From: Salegentibacter sp. R32
GTDB lineage: Bacteria; Bacteroidota; Bacteroidia; Flavobacteriales; Flavobacteriaceae
Length of the DNA: 64,000 bases
Assembly: GCF_008692195.1 (NCBI RefSeq)
Contig: NZ_RXOM01000063.1
Span: 76,909 to 140,908, forward strand
Direction: 5' to 3'
Shown here: in pieces, positions 24,808-33,674 of the stretch
Numbering within the stretch: the stretch's first letter is position 1
Layout of the letters: every line of letters begins with the position of its first letter
Made by a program: the position numbers and the translations under genes
The notes under the pieces: model-generated
The model's input: the letters and a program-made list of their open reading frames with translations, nothing else
Database searches by the model: none
Told to the model about the DNA's origin: nothing

Positions 24808-25548
24808 ATGAAGAACAAAAATGTAAAAGTAGAAAACTTTGTTTCTAAAAAAGGAAACAAAAGAAGACAGTTTTTAAAAATGAGTGGACTCGCAATTGCC
24901 GGTAGTGGTTTAATTTTAAGCTGTAGCGATGATGACGATTTCACAGAACCTGCTCCAGAACCCGACCCAGACACGTTTGACTTAGGTGGTGGTGACTTAG
25001 GTGTTCTTAATTATGCATATGCTCTTGAACAACTAGAAGCGGATTTCTATACCAAGGTAGTAAACGGCTCTTATTGGTCTGGCGCTGCTATGGAAGAAAA
25101 ACAAATTTTAGAAGATTTATATAACCACGAAGTAAATCATCGAGAGTTTTTTAAAGCTGCTTTAAATGCAAATTTTGATGCAGAGGTGGTTTTGCCAGAA
25201 AGTCTGGAATTTGATTTTTCAAGTGTAGATTTTTCAGATAGAGACTCAGTATTAGAAACAGCACAATTATTAGAAGATACCGGAGTAAAAGCTTATAACG
25301 GTGCGGGAAAAATTATTGAAACTGCTGCATATTTAGTGATCGCAGGAAAGATTGTTTCAGTTGAAGCAAGACATGCCGCCGCGATTAGAAGTATAAGAGG
25401 TAACGATATGAACGACTTCAAACTTTTTGCAGGAGACGATATTGTAGATGAAGCTACAGGTTTAGATGGCGCAGAAGATCCATCAGTAATCATCAATGCC
25501 GCAGGCGGGTTTATTGTAACTCCATTTACAGCAAACGAATTGCCGTAA
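24808..25548 (+). CDS. Tat-exported ferritin-like lipoprotein
   Basis: A 246-aa protein. The N-terminus has a twin-arginine motif KRRQFLKMSG, a hydrophobic stretch and a lipobox cysteine (GLILSCSDDDD, about residue 36), so it is a likely Tat-exported lipoprotein. The remainder is a ferritin-like four-helix domain of the Ferritin_2 type: ALEQLEADFYTKVV, LYNHEVNHREFFKAAL, LEDTGVKAYNGAG and VSVEARHAAAIRSIRG, with Glu/His metal-ligand candidates. Relatives include desiccation-related proteins. It forms a tandem pair with the next gene. Confidence 0.85.
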   Translation: MKNKNVKVENFVSKKGNKRRQFLKMSGLAIAGSGLILSCSDDDDFTEPAPEPDPDTFDLGGGDLGVLNYAYALEQLEADFYTKVVNGSYWSGAAMEEKQILEDLYNHEVNHREFFKAALNANFDAEVVLPESLEFDFSSVDFSDRDSVLETAQLLEDTGVKAYNGAGKIIETAAYLVIAGKIVSVEARHAAAIRSIRGNDMNDFKLFAGDDIVDEATGLDGAEDPSVIINAAGGFIVTPFTANELP

Positions 25549-25596
25549 TTGAAAGATAATAAACTAATCATTTCAATAATTTAAAAAAATAACATT

Positions 25597-26430
25597 ATGA
25601 ATCTTATAAAATTTTTAGACGAATTTACAACAGAAAGCCTTAACAAAAAGGGAGCTTCCAGAAGAGACGCTTTTAATACACTTTCTTCATTAGGAAAAAA
25701 AGCAGCAATCGCAGCAGTTCCATTTGGAATGGCAGCTGGAGCCAATAAAGCCAAAGCAGCAACTATGTATCAAGAAAATGATGTAGTAGGAGCATTACAA
25801 TTAGCACTTACTTTAGAATATCTTGAAGCTGAATTTTACATGAAAGCACTGGACTCTGGAGTATTAGGAAATAGCCCAAGAGCTGAAGCAATTTATCAGC
25901 AAATTTCCAAGCATGAAGATGCTCACGTAGCTTTATTACAAGGTGCACTGGGAAGCAACTCCGTAGATTCCCCAGAATTTGACTTTACTGTACAAGGTAC
26001 ATTCGACCCGTTTATGGAAGATGCCAATACCACTCAAGAAACTGCTTATGCACAACTCTTAGCATTGGCCCAAGCTTTTGAAGATACAGGTGTGCGAGCT
26101 TACAAAGGTCAGGCAGGAAATGTTATGACAGATGCCGGTGTATTAACCACAGCCTTGCAAATCCACTCGGTGGAAGCAAGACATACTTCTGAAATTAGAA
26201 GATTAAGAGGTCTAGATGGTTGGATTACGTTAGCTGAAAGAGGTATGGGAATGCCGGAAGCCACCCAGCCTGTTTACAACGGTGAAGATAATTTAATGCA
26301 AGGTGGGGTTGATGTTTCTACTTTAGGAAACGGTGAGCCATTTACAGCCGAAGCTTCTTCGCAAGCTTATGATGAAATCTTAACAGGAGACGAAGCTACT
26401 ACTATTGCAAGTTTGTTTATAGTTGAATAA
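25597..26430 (+). CDS. Second ferritin-like protein, Tat-type signal
   Basis: A 277-aa paralogue of the upstream protein. A GASRRDAFNTLSSLGKKAAI leader with twin arginine and an Ala-rich segment ending AKAATM replaces the lipobox, so it is probably released to the periplasm. The ferritin-like core is LALTLEYLEAEFYMKAL, ISKHEDAHVALLQGAL, FEDTGVRAYKGQAG and HSVEARHTSEIRRLRG. Co-directional with a 48-bp gap and followed by a strong terminator, so the two form a bicistronic operon. Confidence 0.85.
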   Translation: MNLIKFLDEFTTESLNKKGASRRDAFNTLSSLGKKAAIAAVPFGMAAGANKAKAATMYQENDVVGALQLALTLEYLEAEFYMKALDSGVLGNSPRAEAIYQQISKHEDAHVALLQGALGSNSVDSPEFDFTVQGTFDPFMEDANTTQETAYAQLLALAQAFEDTGVRAYKGQAGNVMTDAGVLTTALQIHSVEARHTSEIRRLRGLDGWITLAERGMGMPEATQPVYNGEDNLMQGGVDVSTLGNGEPFTAEASSQAYDEILTGDEATTIASLFIVE

Positions 26431-26451
26431 GCTAACTTCGTTTTTCATTTT

Positions 26452-26486
26452 AAAAAAGTGCTATAAAAATCCAATAGCACTTTTTT
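26452..26486 (+). terminator. Rho-independent terminator after the ferritin-like pair
   Basis: A perfect 13-bp stem AAAAAAGTGCTAT with ATAGCACTTTTTT around a 9-nt loop, ending in a T run. Confidence 0.9.
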
Positions 26487-26600
26487 TATGCTAATAAATT
26501 AATTTAAAAATTAACAAATTCATAGCTATAGGTTTAAATTTTATCATTTTCATAATTCGAGGAAATTAATTATATTTAGTTAATTCTAAATTAGGATGTT

Positions 26601-27053
26601 ATGGGAATCAAAAGCTTTCAAGGTAAACAGGTAGGAGAAGTAATTGCTTCTGGAAATATTACTGTTGAAGATTTTATGACAGTAAATATGTATAAATTTT
26701 ACGCAGGACAAAGCGTTTTAGAAGTCATGGAAACTTTATTGAAGTATAGAATTTCAGGAGGCCCCGTAGTTAACGAACAAAACGAATTAATAGGAGTGAT
26801 TTCTGAAGGCGATTGTATTAAACAAATTTCAGAATCGCGCTATCACAATCAACCCATGGAAAATATGACGGTTGAAAATTATATGGCCAAGAATGTAGAA
26901 ACCGTAAGTCCTGACATGCATCTGTTTGATGTTGCCAATAAATTTTTAAACCTTAAAAAAAGAAGGTTTCCTGTTTGTGAAAACGGAAAACTGGTTGGCC
27001 TTATCAGTCAAAAAGATGTTCTAAAAGCAGCACTTGGAAATTGGAAAGTTTAA
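26601..27053 (+). CDS. CBS-domain pair protein
   Basis: A 150-aa cytosolic protein consisting of two CBS motifs: VEDFMTVNMYKFYAGQSVLE ... RISGGPVVNEQNELIGVISEGD and VENYMAKNVETVSPDMHLFD ... RRFPVCENGKLVGLISQKDVL. Stand-alone CBS pairs bind adenine nucleotides and act as energy sensors; the partner is unknown. Its last 4 nt overlap the convergent deacetylase-like gene. Confidence 0.88.
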   Translation: MGIKSFQGKQVGEVIASGNITVEDFMTVNMYKFYAGQSVLEVMETLLKYRISGGPVVNEQNELIGVISEGDCIKQISESRYHNQPMENMTVENYMAKNVETVSPDMHLFDVANKFLNLKKRRFPVCENGKLVGLISQKDVLKAALGNWKV

Positions 27054-27952
27054 AAGAAAATTTCTTGTGCCAATCGATAAGTATTGGCATGCGCTTCCAC
27101 AATATATTTAATTTCTTTAGAATAGCCTCCACCCATACTGCATTCCACCGGAATATTTCTATTCTTCAGACTCCGTAATACAAATCGGTCGCGCTCTTTA
27201 CAAGCTTCAATAGTAAGACTTAATTTACCCAGTTTATCCGTAGCCAAAACATCTACACCAGAAAGGTAAAAAACAAAATCAGGATTAACCTCCTCTAAAA
27301 GCTTTGGAAGGGTTTCTTTTAAAACTTCTAAATACTTTTCATCTTCGGTTCCATCAGCAAGTCCAATATCCAAATCCGATTTTTCCTTTTTAAAAGGATA
27401 GTTCCTTTCCCCGTGCATCGAAAACGTAAAAACCGAATTATCTCCTTCAAAAATTTCAGCTGTTCCATTTCCTTGATGAACATCCAAATCGATGATTAAT
27501 ATTTTCTCTGCTAATTTTTCCTGCTGAAGATACCTCGCTCCAATTGCTTGGTCATTCAGCATACAAAAACCTTCTCCCCGATTGGTATAAGCGTGGTGCG
27601 TACCTCCGGCAATATTCATCGCGATTCCGTGTTGCAAAGCAAATTCACAAGCCATGATTGTTCCGCCGGCAATTAGTCGTTCTCTTGCTACCAAAGCCCT
27701 AGAAAGCGGAAATCCTGTTCTTCTAATTTCTTTTTGGGTGAGTTTTAAATTTAGAAAATCGTAATAATAATCGGGATCGTGAACCGCACAAATGTATTTA
27801 TCGTTGGGAAGTTGGGGTTCAAAAAAGTTTTCTTCCGTACAAGTTCCTTCTAGCAATAATTGCTGTGGAAGCAACTCATATTTCTTCATAGGAAAGCGAT
27901 GTTTAGGCGGTAACGGATAAACATAACTGGGATGAAAAGCGATTTTGAGCAT
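27050..27952 (-). CDS. Histone deacetylase-like amidohydrolase
   Basis: A 300-aa Zn hydrolase of the class II HDAC/AcuC superfamily. Motifs: AVHDPDYYYDFLN, the His pair in NIAGGTHHAY (around residue 120), the metal-binding DLDVHQGNGTAEIF (around 155), and SGVDVLATDKLGKLSLT (around 230). In bacteria these act on acetylated small amines or acetyl-lysine; the substrate here is unknown. Confidence 0.9.
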   Translation of the reverse strand: MLKIAFHPSYVYPLPPKHRFPMKKYELLPQQLLLEGTCTEENFFEPQLPNDKYICAVHDPDYYYDFLNLKLTQKEIRRTGFPLSRALVARERLIAGGTIMACEFALQHGIAMNIAGGTHHAYTNRGEGFCMLNDQAIGARYLQQEKLAEKILIIDLDVHQGNGTAEIFEGDNSVFTFSMHGERNYPFKKEKSDLDIGLADGTEDEKYLEVLKETLPKLLEEVNPDFVFYLSGVDVLATDKLGKLSLTIEACKERDRFVLRSLKNRNIPVECSMGGGYSKEIKYIVEAHANTYRLAQEIFF

Positions 27953-27964
27953 GAAAATATATCA

Positions 27965-28000
27965 TAGACCTCACAAGTTTATGAAAATTTGTGAGGTCTA
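27965..28000. repeat. 16-bp-stem intergenic palindrome, possible terminator of metG
   Basis: The arms TAGACCTCACAAGTTT and AAATTTGTGAGGTCTA pair over 16 bp (one G-T) around a 4-nt loop. It lies between metG (ending at 28011) and the deacetylase gene, both on the minus strand. It resembles the palindrome class mobilised by RAYT transposases, but its arm sequence differs from the family at 10.3 and 11.1 kb. Confidence 0.75.
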
Positions 28001-28010
28001 TTTTTATAGT

Positions 28011-30071
28011 TTAAGAAATTACAGTTCCGCTATTTACTCCGTTTTCATCTGGATTCACAAACACTAATTTACCATCCGCGTTTTCAGTCATTAAAATCAT
28101 TCCTTCACTTAAGGTTCCGCGAAGTTTAATAGGTTTTAAGTTGGCGACCACGCTTACTTTTTTACCAATAATATCTTCGGGTTTAAAATGTTCTGCAATC
28201 CCAGAAACAATGGTTCTTTTATCGATACCGGTATCTACTTTTAGGACCAAAAGCTTTTTCGTTTTCGGCATTTTTTCAGCTTCAATAATAGTTCCTACAC
28301 GAAGGTCAAGTTTGGTGAAATCGTCAAATTCGATCAATTCTTTCTGTGGAATTACTTCTGCATCTTCCGTAGCGTTCGCCTTCTTGGTCGCTTCCAATTT
28401 ATCGAGTTGTTTTTGAATTTCTTGATCTTCAACTTTTGCAAATAATAATTCAGCTTTACCGATTTGGTGATTTTTCTCCAACAATACTTTTTCCGTTGAA
28501 ATATCTTCCCAAGAATAGTTTGTCTCGCCTAGATTCAGCATTTTTTTCAACTTTTCTGAAGTAAATGGTAAAAACGGCTCACTTAAAGTTGCTAAAGCTG
28601 AAGCGATTTGAAGCGCGACATACATTACGGTTTCTGTGCGCTCTTTGTCGGTTTTAAAGGTTTTCCAAGGTTCTTCGTCGGCTAAATATTTGTTTCCTAA
28701 TCGGGCAACATTCATTAACTCGGCTTGTGCTTCTCTAAAACGGTATTTTTCAATAGAACTCGCAATTACTGTAGGATAAGCTTTTAACTCGGTTAAAGTT
28801 TGCTCATCAATTTCTGTCAACGCACTTGGACTTGGTACTTTTCCGTCGTAATATTTATTGGTTAACACCACGACACGGTTAATGAAATTACCAAAAATAG
28901 CCACCAATTCACTATTATTTCGTTGCTGAAAATCTTTCCACGTAAAATCATTATCCTTAGTTTCTGGAGCATTGGCGGTTAATACATAACGTAACACATC
29001 TTCTTTCCTTGGGAAATCTTCCAAATATTCGTGCAACCAAACTGCCCAGTTTTTAGAAGTAGAAAGTTTGTTGCCTTCAAGATTTAAAAATTCGTTTGCA
29101 GGGACATTATCAGGTAATACATAATCACCGTGCGCCTTTAACATTACCGGAAAAATAATACAGTGAAAGACAATATTATCTTTCCCAATAAAATGTACCA
29201 ACTTGGTGTCTTCATCTTTCCAATAAGGTTCCCAATCTTTGCCTTCTCGTTCTGCCCATTGTTTGGTCGCAGAAATATAACCGATCGGCGCATCAAACCA
29301 AACGTAGAGCACTTTGCCGTCGCCACCTTCAACAGGAACGGGAATGCCCCAATCTAAATCTCGAGTTACTGCACGTGCACGAAGACCATCGTCGATCCAC
29401 GATTTACATTGGCCGTAAACATTCGATTTCCAATCTTTTTTATGTTCTTTTAAAATCCATTCTTTTAGAAAAGGCTCGTATTGATCTAAAGGTAAAAACC
29501 AATGGCGCGTTTCTTTTAAGATCGGAGTCGCTCCGGTAATTGCCGACTTGGGATTAATCAAATCGGTTGCATTGTGGGAAGTTCCGCATTTTTCGCATTG
29601 ATCGCCATAACTTTCTTCAAAACCGCATTTAGGGCAAGTTCCGACCACAAAGCGATCGGCTAAAAATTGCTGTGCTTCTTCATCATACAATTGCTGAGTT
29701 ACTTCTTCAATAAACTTATCTTCATCATACAATTTCTGAAAAAAATCGGATGCGGTTTGGTGATGAATTTCTGAAGAGGTGCGCGAATAATTATCAAAAG
29801 CTATCCCAAAATCTTGAAATGATTTTCTGATAATACCATCATACTTATCCACCACATCTTGTGGCGTTACGCCTTCCTTTTTAGCTTTTATGGTAATGGG
29901 CACACCGTGTTCGTCGCTTCCGCAGACAAAAACTACATCTTTACCACGTTTTCTTAAATATCTTACATAAATATCTGCCGGCACATAAACCCCCGCTAAA
30001 TGACCTATATGAATAGGGCCATTGGTGTAAGGCAAAGCCGCAGTAATTGTATATCTTTTTGGTGTACTCAT
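28011..30071 (-). CDS. metG: Methionine--tRNA ligase with C-terminal tRNA-binding domain
   Basis: A 686-aa class I synthetase. HIGH motif in [15 protein letters not shown] (around residue 20), zinc knuckle [18 protein letters not shown] (around 145-162), KMSKS-like loop [13 protein letters not shown] (around 345), and a C-terminal EMAP/Arc1p-type OB domain ([18 protein letters not shown] to the end) for dimerisation and tRNA binding. I start at the ATG of [10 protein letters not shown]; an in-frame start 21 codons upstream adds only nonconserved residues and overlaps the neighbouring promoter region. Confidence 0.97.
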   Translation of the reverse strand: MSTPKRYTITAALPYTNGPIHIGHLAGVYVPADIYVRYLRKRGKDVVFVCGSDEHGVPITIKAKKEGVTPQDVVDKYDGIIRKSFQDFGIAFDNYSRTSSEIHHQTASDFFQKLYDEDKFIEEVTQQLYDEEAQQFLADRFVVGTCPKCGFEESYGDQCEKCGTSHNATDLINPKSAITGATPILKETRHWFLPLDQYEPFLKEWILKEHKKDWKSNVYGQCKSWIDDGLRARAVTRDLDWGIPVPVEGGDGKVLYVWFDAPIGYISATKQWAEREGKDWEPYWKDEDTKLVHFIGKDNIVFHCIIFPVMLKAHGDYVLPDNVPANEFLNLEGNKLSTSKNWAVWLHEYLEDFPRKEDVLRYVLTANAPETKDNDFTWKDFQQRNNSELVAIFGNFINRVVVLTNKYYDGKVPSPSALTEIDEQTLTELKAYPTVIASSIEKYRFREAQAELMNVARLGNKYLADEEPWKTFKTDKERTETVMYVALQIASALATLSEPFLPFTSEKLKKMLNLGETNYSWEDISTEKVLLEKNHQIGKAELLFAKVEDQEIQKQLDKLEATKKANATEDAEVIPQKELIEFDDFTKLDLRVGTIIEAEKMPKTKKLLVLKVDTGIDKRTIVSGIAEHFKPEDIIGKKVSVVANLKPIKLRGTLSEGMILMTENADGKLVFVNPDENGVNSGTVIS

Positions 30072-30124
30072 TTCTTGAATTTTAAGCGGTAAAGGTAAGA
30101 AAAGCTCTTTAGTTTTTAGAAAGA

Positions 30125-30155
30125 TTTGAAACAAGCATTTATTAAGTTAACTTTG
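30125..30155 (+). promoter_or_regulatory. Full Bacteroidetes promoter for the first small lipoprotein gene
   Basis: TTTG at 30125-30128, exactly 19 bp, then TAACTTTG at 30148-30155, a complete match to the TTTG-N19-TAnnTTTG consensus. The expected transcription start is near 30160, about 19 nt before the ATG at 30179. This is the cleanest vegetative promoter seen in the window. Confidence 0.75.
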
Positions 30156-30178
30156 TGGCATATAATTCTATAATAAAT

Positions 30179-30709
30179 ATGAGAAAATACTGCTATAAGG
30201 TATTCATTTTTGTTTTAACATGTTGCTTTATTTCTTGTAATAATGATGATAACGAAGATTTTTATCCTGAAAACCAAGTGATCTATAAAGATAAAACCTA
30301 TACTATCGAAAATATAGAATTTGTGGATTCATGGACAATTGTTAGAGACAACAATATTTATACGGATTCTGAATTATATCCACAGAGATTAAAATTAATT
30401 CTAAGTTCTAAAATCGATACCTTACAAATTGATTTTGAAGCTTTCATGAATTATCCAAGCTATGATATTTATTATTTGGGCACACCAGTTCCTAATATAA
30501 ATTTTGATCAGTTTTTATATGGAATGGTATCTAAGAATAGTAGTATAGAAAATGGGGAACTTAAAGTCATAAAAACAGAACCTTTTTTTGAAATAAAGTT
30601 TAAAGGAGAAATTAAAAGGAGAACTAGAGAAGGAATTAAAAATGAAGGCGAAATTAGAGGACACTACAAAGGAAGTATTGATTTTCCTGAAGAGTGGATG
30701 GAAGATTAG
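30179..30709 (+). CDS. Small lipoprotein, first of a tandem trio
   Basis: A 176-aa lipoprotein; signal peptide MRKYCYKVFIFVLTCCFISC with the lipobox Cys followed by NNDDNED, an acidic stretch often seen on surface lipoproteins of this phylum. Start chosen at this ATG because it gives a proper signal peptide and fits the promoter. The mature part shares short motifs with the other two: YKDKTYTIENIEF near its N-terminus and FFEIKFKGEI ... IRGHYKGSIDF near its end. The function is unknown. Confidence 0.75.
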   Translation: MRKYCYKVFIFVLTCCFISCNNDDNEDFYPENQVIYKDKTYTIENIEFVDSWTIVRDNNIYTDSELYPQRLKLILSSKIDTLQIDFEAFMNYPSYDIYYLGTPVPNINFDQFLYGMVSKNSSIENGELKVIKTEPFFEIKFKGEIKRRTREGIKNEGEIRGHYKGSIDFPEEWMED

Positions 30710-30837
30710 CACTTCTTTTCTCATTTTTAAATCAATAAAATTTGTAATATCACTAGGATAAAATTTAGCTAATTTATTTTTTAAAACCGAAAAGTAATTT
30801 TTATATATTTGCCTCCGTTAATTTTAAAAATACTTTA

Positions 30838-31374
30838 ATGAAAAAAATTTTTTATTTATTTTTTGCAGTAGCAATGGTGTTGTCTAGCTGTGGAAATGAT
30901 GATGATGGAGGAAGCGATAACGGCGTCAAAGGAAAGATGCAAATAGGTAGTGAAAATTACAATTTAAAATCTGGAACTATTGAAAATTACGGAGAATCTG
31001 ATGACGGTACTACCTACAATTTCGATATTGAACTTTATTCAGAAGATATTAATTCTATAGATGATGAGTCGTCTTTAACAGGACTTAATATTTCTTCTGT
31101 GTATTTTGAATTGTGGTCTGAAAACTCTTCTAACTTAGCAGATGGAACTTATACTTACGATGACAACTATGGACAAAATGCCTTCACTTTTACTGATTCC
31201 GAAATTACTATTGACTATAGTTTTTTTGCTGAAGATGGAACTTATTATGAAATCAATTCAGGAGAGATTGAAGTTTCTAAAAACGGAAGTACTTACGATA
31301 TAACTTTTGAAGGGACTACTTCTGAAGGTAAAGATGTTTCTATTAATTATAAAGGCAAACTAACTGCTTATTAA
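30838..31374 (+). CDS. Small lipoprotein, second of a tandem trio
   Basis: A 178-aa lipoprotein, MKKIFYLFFAVAMVLSSCGNDDDGG, Cys at about residue 18. The mature protein is Asp/Ser/Tyr-rich and beta-like, and ends TYDITFEGTTSEGKDVSINYKGKLTAY, echoing the FEG...YKG ending of its neighbours. A TATATTTG -7 element lies at 30804-30811. A strong terminator follows, so it is probably monocistronic. The role is unknown. Confidence 0.78.
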   Translation: MKKIFYLFFAVAMVLSSCGNDDDGGSDNGVKGKMQIGSENYNLKSGTIENYGESDDGTTYNFDIELYSEDINSIDDESSLTGLNISSVYFELWSENSSNLADGTYTYDDNYGQNAFTFTDSEITIDYSFFAEDGTYYEINSGEIEVSKNGSTYDITFEGTTSEGKDVSINYKGKLTAY

Positions 31375-31408
31375 AAAAAGAGGAAGGTGTAAAACCTTCC
31401 TCTTTTTT
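31373..31408 (+). terminator. Rho-independent terminator after the second small lipoprotein
   Basis: Stem AGAGGAAGGT/ACCTTCCTCT (31379-31388 with 31394-31403), 5-nt loop, A run before and T run after. Confidence 0.9.
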
Positions 31409-31553
31409 ATTGATATCAACATAAGAAGCTAACAAAATATAAATCCACTATTTCATTCTTTTCAGGAAAGTAAATTATTATTTTACCCATTGTTTGTTTG
31501 ACAACCTTTTTATATTTAGGATTTATATAAGATTATTATTTTTGATCCCACCA

Positions 31554-31560
31554 TAATTTG
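31554..31560 (+). promoter_or_regulatory. -7 element very close to the third lipoprotein start
   Basis: TAATTTG (TAnTTTG form) ends only 5 bp before the ATG at 31566. Transcription would start at or beside the start codon, giving a leaderless or nearly leaderless mRNA. No -33 TTTG at the usual spacing. Confidence 0.4.
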
Positions 31561-31565
31561 GTATA

Positions 31566-32129
31566 ATGAAAAAAACCTACTATTTATATATCATCTGTTT
31601 AAGTGTTGTTTCTTTTATTTCTTGTAGTAAGGATAACGATGAAGAAGAAAACTACCAATTAAATAAATTGGAATATGACGGTAAGTTATATAGTTTAGAC
31701 AACATAGAGCTAAGAGAAAATGCCTATTTTATTTTAGGCTCTGGAGATGCCTATTGTGGTCAATTGGAAGATCCAGAACTAAGAAGGCTTGCATTGTATT
31801 TCTATTTTACGGATATTTCGAATGATAATTTAAGAATATTACCCTCTCTTACGTTAAACCTTATAATCCCTAAAAAAAACTTAGTTGATCGACGGCCTCT
31901 AACTATAGAGTTTAATTCCTGTCAGAATCTTTGTGATTGCTCTTCCTTTACTTATTGGGAAGTAATTTACAATACCACAACTCATCAGAGTGAAAGAAAT
32001 TATAATGCTTCCGTAAAAGGAAAAATTAGAGTAATATCATTAGAACAGCCTTTTATTAAAATAAAATTTGAAGGAACCTTAGAAAATAATAAAAAGATTA
32101 AGGGTTATTATGAAGGTTACTTATTGTAA
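31566..32129 (+). CDS. Small lipoprotein, third of a tandem trio
   Basis: A 187-aa lipoprotein: MKKTYYLYIICLSVVSFISC, then SKDNDEEENY. It is most similar in layout to the first member: LEYDGKLYSLDNIEL near the N-terminus and FIKIKFEGTLENNKKIKGYYEGYLL at the end. It carries three extra cysteines (SCQNLCDC, around residue 120). Surface or periplasmic location is inferred; the function is unknown. Confidence 0.76.
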   Translation: MKKTYYLYIICLSVVSFISCSKDNDEEENYQLNKLEYDGKLYSLDNIELRENAYFILGSGDAYCGQLEDPELRRLALYFYFTDISNDNLRILPSLTLNLIIPKKNLVDRRPLTIEFNSCQNLCDCSSFTYWEVIYNTTTHQSERNYNASVKGKIRVISLEQPFIKIKFEGTLENNKKIKGYYEGYLL

Positions 32130-32182
32130 GTAATAAAGTAAGCGCCTCAAATAAAAAACAGTTTTCTATCTTTAGGTTTAAT

Positions 32183-33079
32183 ATGATTACACCAAACCCT
32201 TTATCCGAAAGAGACAAAATAGCCATCATCGCCACGGCAAGAAAAGCTACCGAAGAAGATTTGCAACCGGCAATTCAACTTTTAGAAAAATGGGGGTTAC
32301 AGCCCATAATTGGTTCTAGTATTGGTTTAGTGGAAAATCAGTTTGCCGGAAGTGATGAAGAACGGGCAAAAGACCTTCAACAACAATTAGATAATCCTGA
32401 AGTTAAAGCCGTTTGGTGCGTAAAAGGAGGTTATGGAACGGTAAGAATTTTAGATCTCATAGATTTTTCAGCTTTTAAGAAAAATCCAAAATGGATTATT
32501 GGTTATAGCGATGTTACCGCTTTGCACTCGCATATTCATAATTTTGGGATTTCTACGCTTCACGCGCAAATGTGTTTAGGCGTAGAAACCAAATCTGAGG
32601 ATAGCCGGGAAACGTTAAGAAAAATTCTTTTTGGAGAAGAATTGAATTATCAATTTTCAACTTCTCAACTTAATAAAACAGGAACTGCTGAAGGGGAATT
32701 GGTTGGTGGAAATTTATCGGTACTCTATTCCCTCTGCGGAAGTAATTCTACTATCAACACGCATGGAAAGATCTTATTTCTGGAAGATTTAGACGAATAT
32801 CTTTACCATATCGATCGTATGATGCAAAACCTAAAACGTAATGGAATGTTAGAAAATTTAGCAGGGCTAATCGTTGGAGGAATGAATGATATGAATGATA
32901 ACAACATTCCTTTTGGGAAAACTGCGGAAGAAATTATTGCTGAAACCGTTGAGGAATATGATTATCCGATCGCGTTTAATTTTCCGGCGGGACATCTAGA
33001 AGATAACCAAGCCTTGATTTTTGGGAAAAAAGTAAAGCTGGAAGTAACCAATAAAAATTCATTTCTAAGCTATCTCTAA
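32183..33079 (+). CDS. ldcA: LD-carboxypeptidase (peptidase family S66)
   Basis: A 298-aa enzyme that trims the terminal D-Ala from murein tetrapeptides during cell-wall recycling. The nucleophile region WIIGYSDVTALHSHI (Ser around residue 113), the N-terminal KIAIIATARKAT and WCVKGGYGTVRIL, plus GNLSVLYSLCGS and the C-terminal FNFPAGHLEDNQALIFGKKV (His) give the Ser-Glu-His set of S66 peptidases. No signal peptide, so cytosolic. Confidence 0.93.
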   Translation: MITPNPLSERDKIAIIATARKATEEDLQPAIQLLEKWGLQPIIGSSIGLVENQFAGSDEERAKDLQQQLDNPEVKAVWCVKGGYGTVRILDLIDFSAFKKNPKWIIGYSDVTALHSHIHNFGISTLHAQMCLGVETKSEDSRETLRKILFGEELNYQFSTSQLNKTGTAEGELVGGNLSVLYSLCGSNSTINTHGKILFLEDLDEYLYHIDRMMQNLKRNGMLENLAGLIVGGMNDMNDNNIPFGKTAEEIIAETVEEYDYPIAFNFPAGHLEDNQALIFGKKVKLEVTNKNSFLSYL

Positions 33080-33082
33080 CTA

Positions 33083-33391
33083 TTATTGATTTCGTTTATG
33101 CCAACGAGATGGATTTCTACTTGTGTGAAATATGGCTTGGATAATAATAAGTTCGTCCTCTTCATCTAAAGAAAAATGAATCATAAACGGAAACGTTTTT
33201 AAAGGAATACATCTAATATTATCATATCTAATCTGGTAAAATGGATTTCCTTTTAAAATAGAAAATGTTTGCTCAATTTCATTCCGAAATTCTAAGTCTA
33301 AACCTTCTTGCTATTCTCGATATCAGTTCCAGTTTAAACCATCTTGAATATCAAATTTTACTTCAGGTTGTATTTTTACCCGAAAAGACAA
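33083..33391 (-). pseudogene. RelE/ParE-type toxin gene with two in-frame stop codons
   Basis: Read in one frame from a TTG at 33391, this 103-codon stretch encodes FRVKIQPEVKFDIQDGLNWN, a TGA stop, YRE, a TAG stop, then QEGLDLEFRNEIEQTFSIL and further to RWHKRNQ. The sequence has the ParE/RelE fold pattern (helical hairpin, then beta strands, ending in an Arg/His-rich tail). Two nonsense codons four codons apart without a frameshift mark it as a dead toxin. It directly follows its antitoxin gene, whose stop codon abuts the toxin start. Confidence 0.8.
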
Positions 33392-33589
33392 TTAAAGTTC
33401 TTTTTTTACTTTTTCCCAATCTAATAGTCGATCTGGGCTTTTTCGGTAAGCAGCATTTCGTTCTCGAACAATATTCTTATGTTCTTCAAGTATTTCAGCT
33501 TCCTGAGAAACCTCAAAGCCCAATTGCTGAACCAGTTCTATAAAAAACCGATATTTATCGTCCGGAACTTTTAATTTAATCTCTTTCAT
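33392..33589 (-). CDS. Antitoxin of a degraded toxin-antitoxin pair
   Basis: A 65-aa protein: MKEIKLKVPDDKYRFFIELVQQLGF, then a charged linker with RNAAYRKSPDRLLDWEKVKKEL. The N-terminal beta-helix segment suits DNA binding or dimerisation, and the C-terminal tail suits toxin wrapping, as in small antitoxins paired with RelE/ParE toxins in Bacteroidetes. It is intact while the toxin behind it is broken. A TATATTTG element at 33613-33620 (minus strand) is placed like the one before the orphan antitoxin at 692. Confidence 0.75.
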   Translation of the reverse strand: MKEIKLKVPDDKYRFFIELVQQLGFEVSQEAEILEEHKNIVRERNAAYRKSPDRLLDWEKVKKEL

Positions 33590-33674
33590 CTTTTAAACAT
33601 CACTCTTTCATACAAATATAAATCTTTTAAAAATAGTATCTTAGATGAACTGTTAAACTTTTCATGATGTACCC

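Noticed and set aside
33265-33543. 92-codon plus-strand frame
   Set aside because: Runs antisense through the dead toxin and the antitoxin, with leucine/serine-rich low-information sequence.
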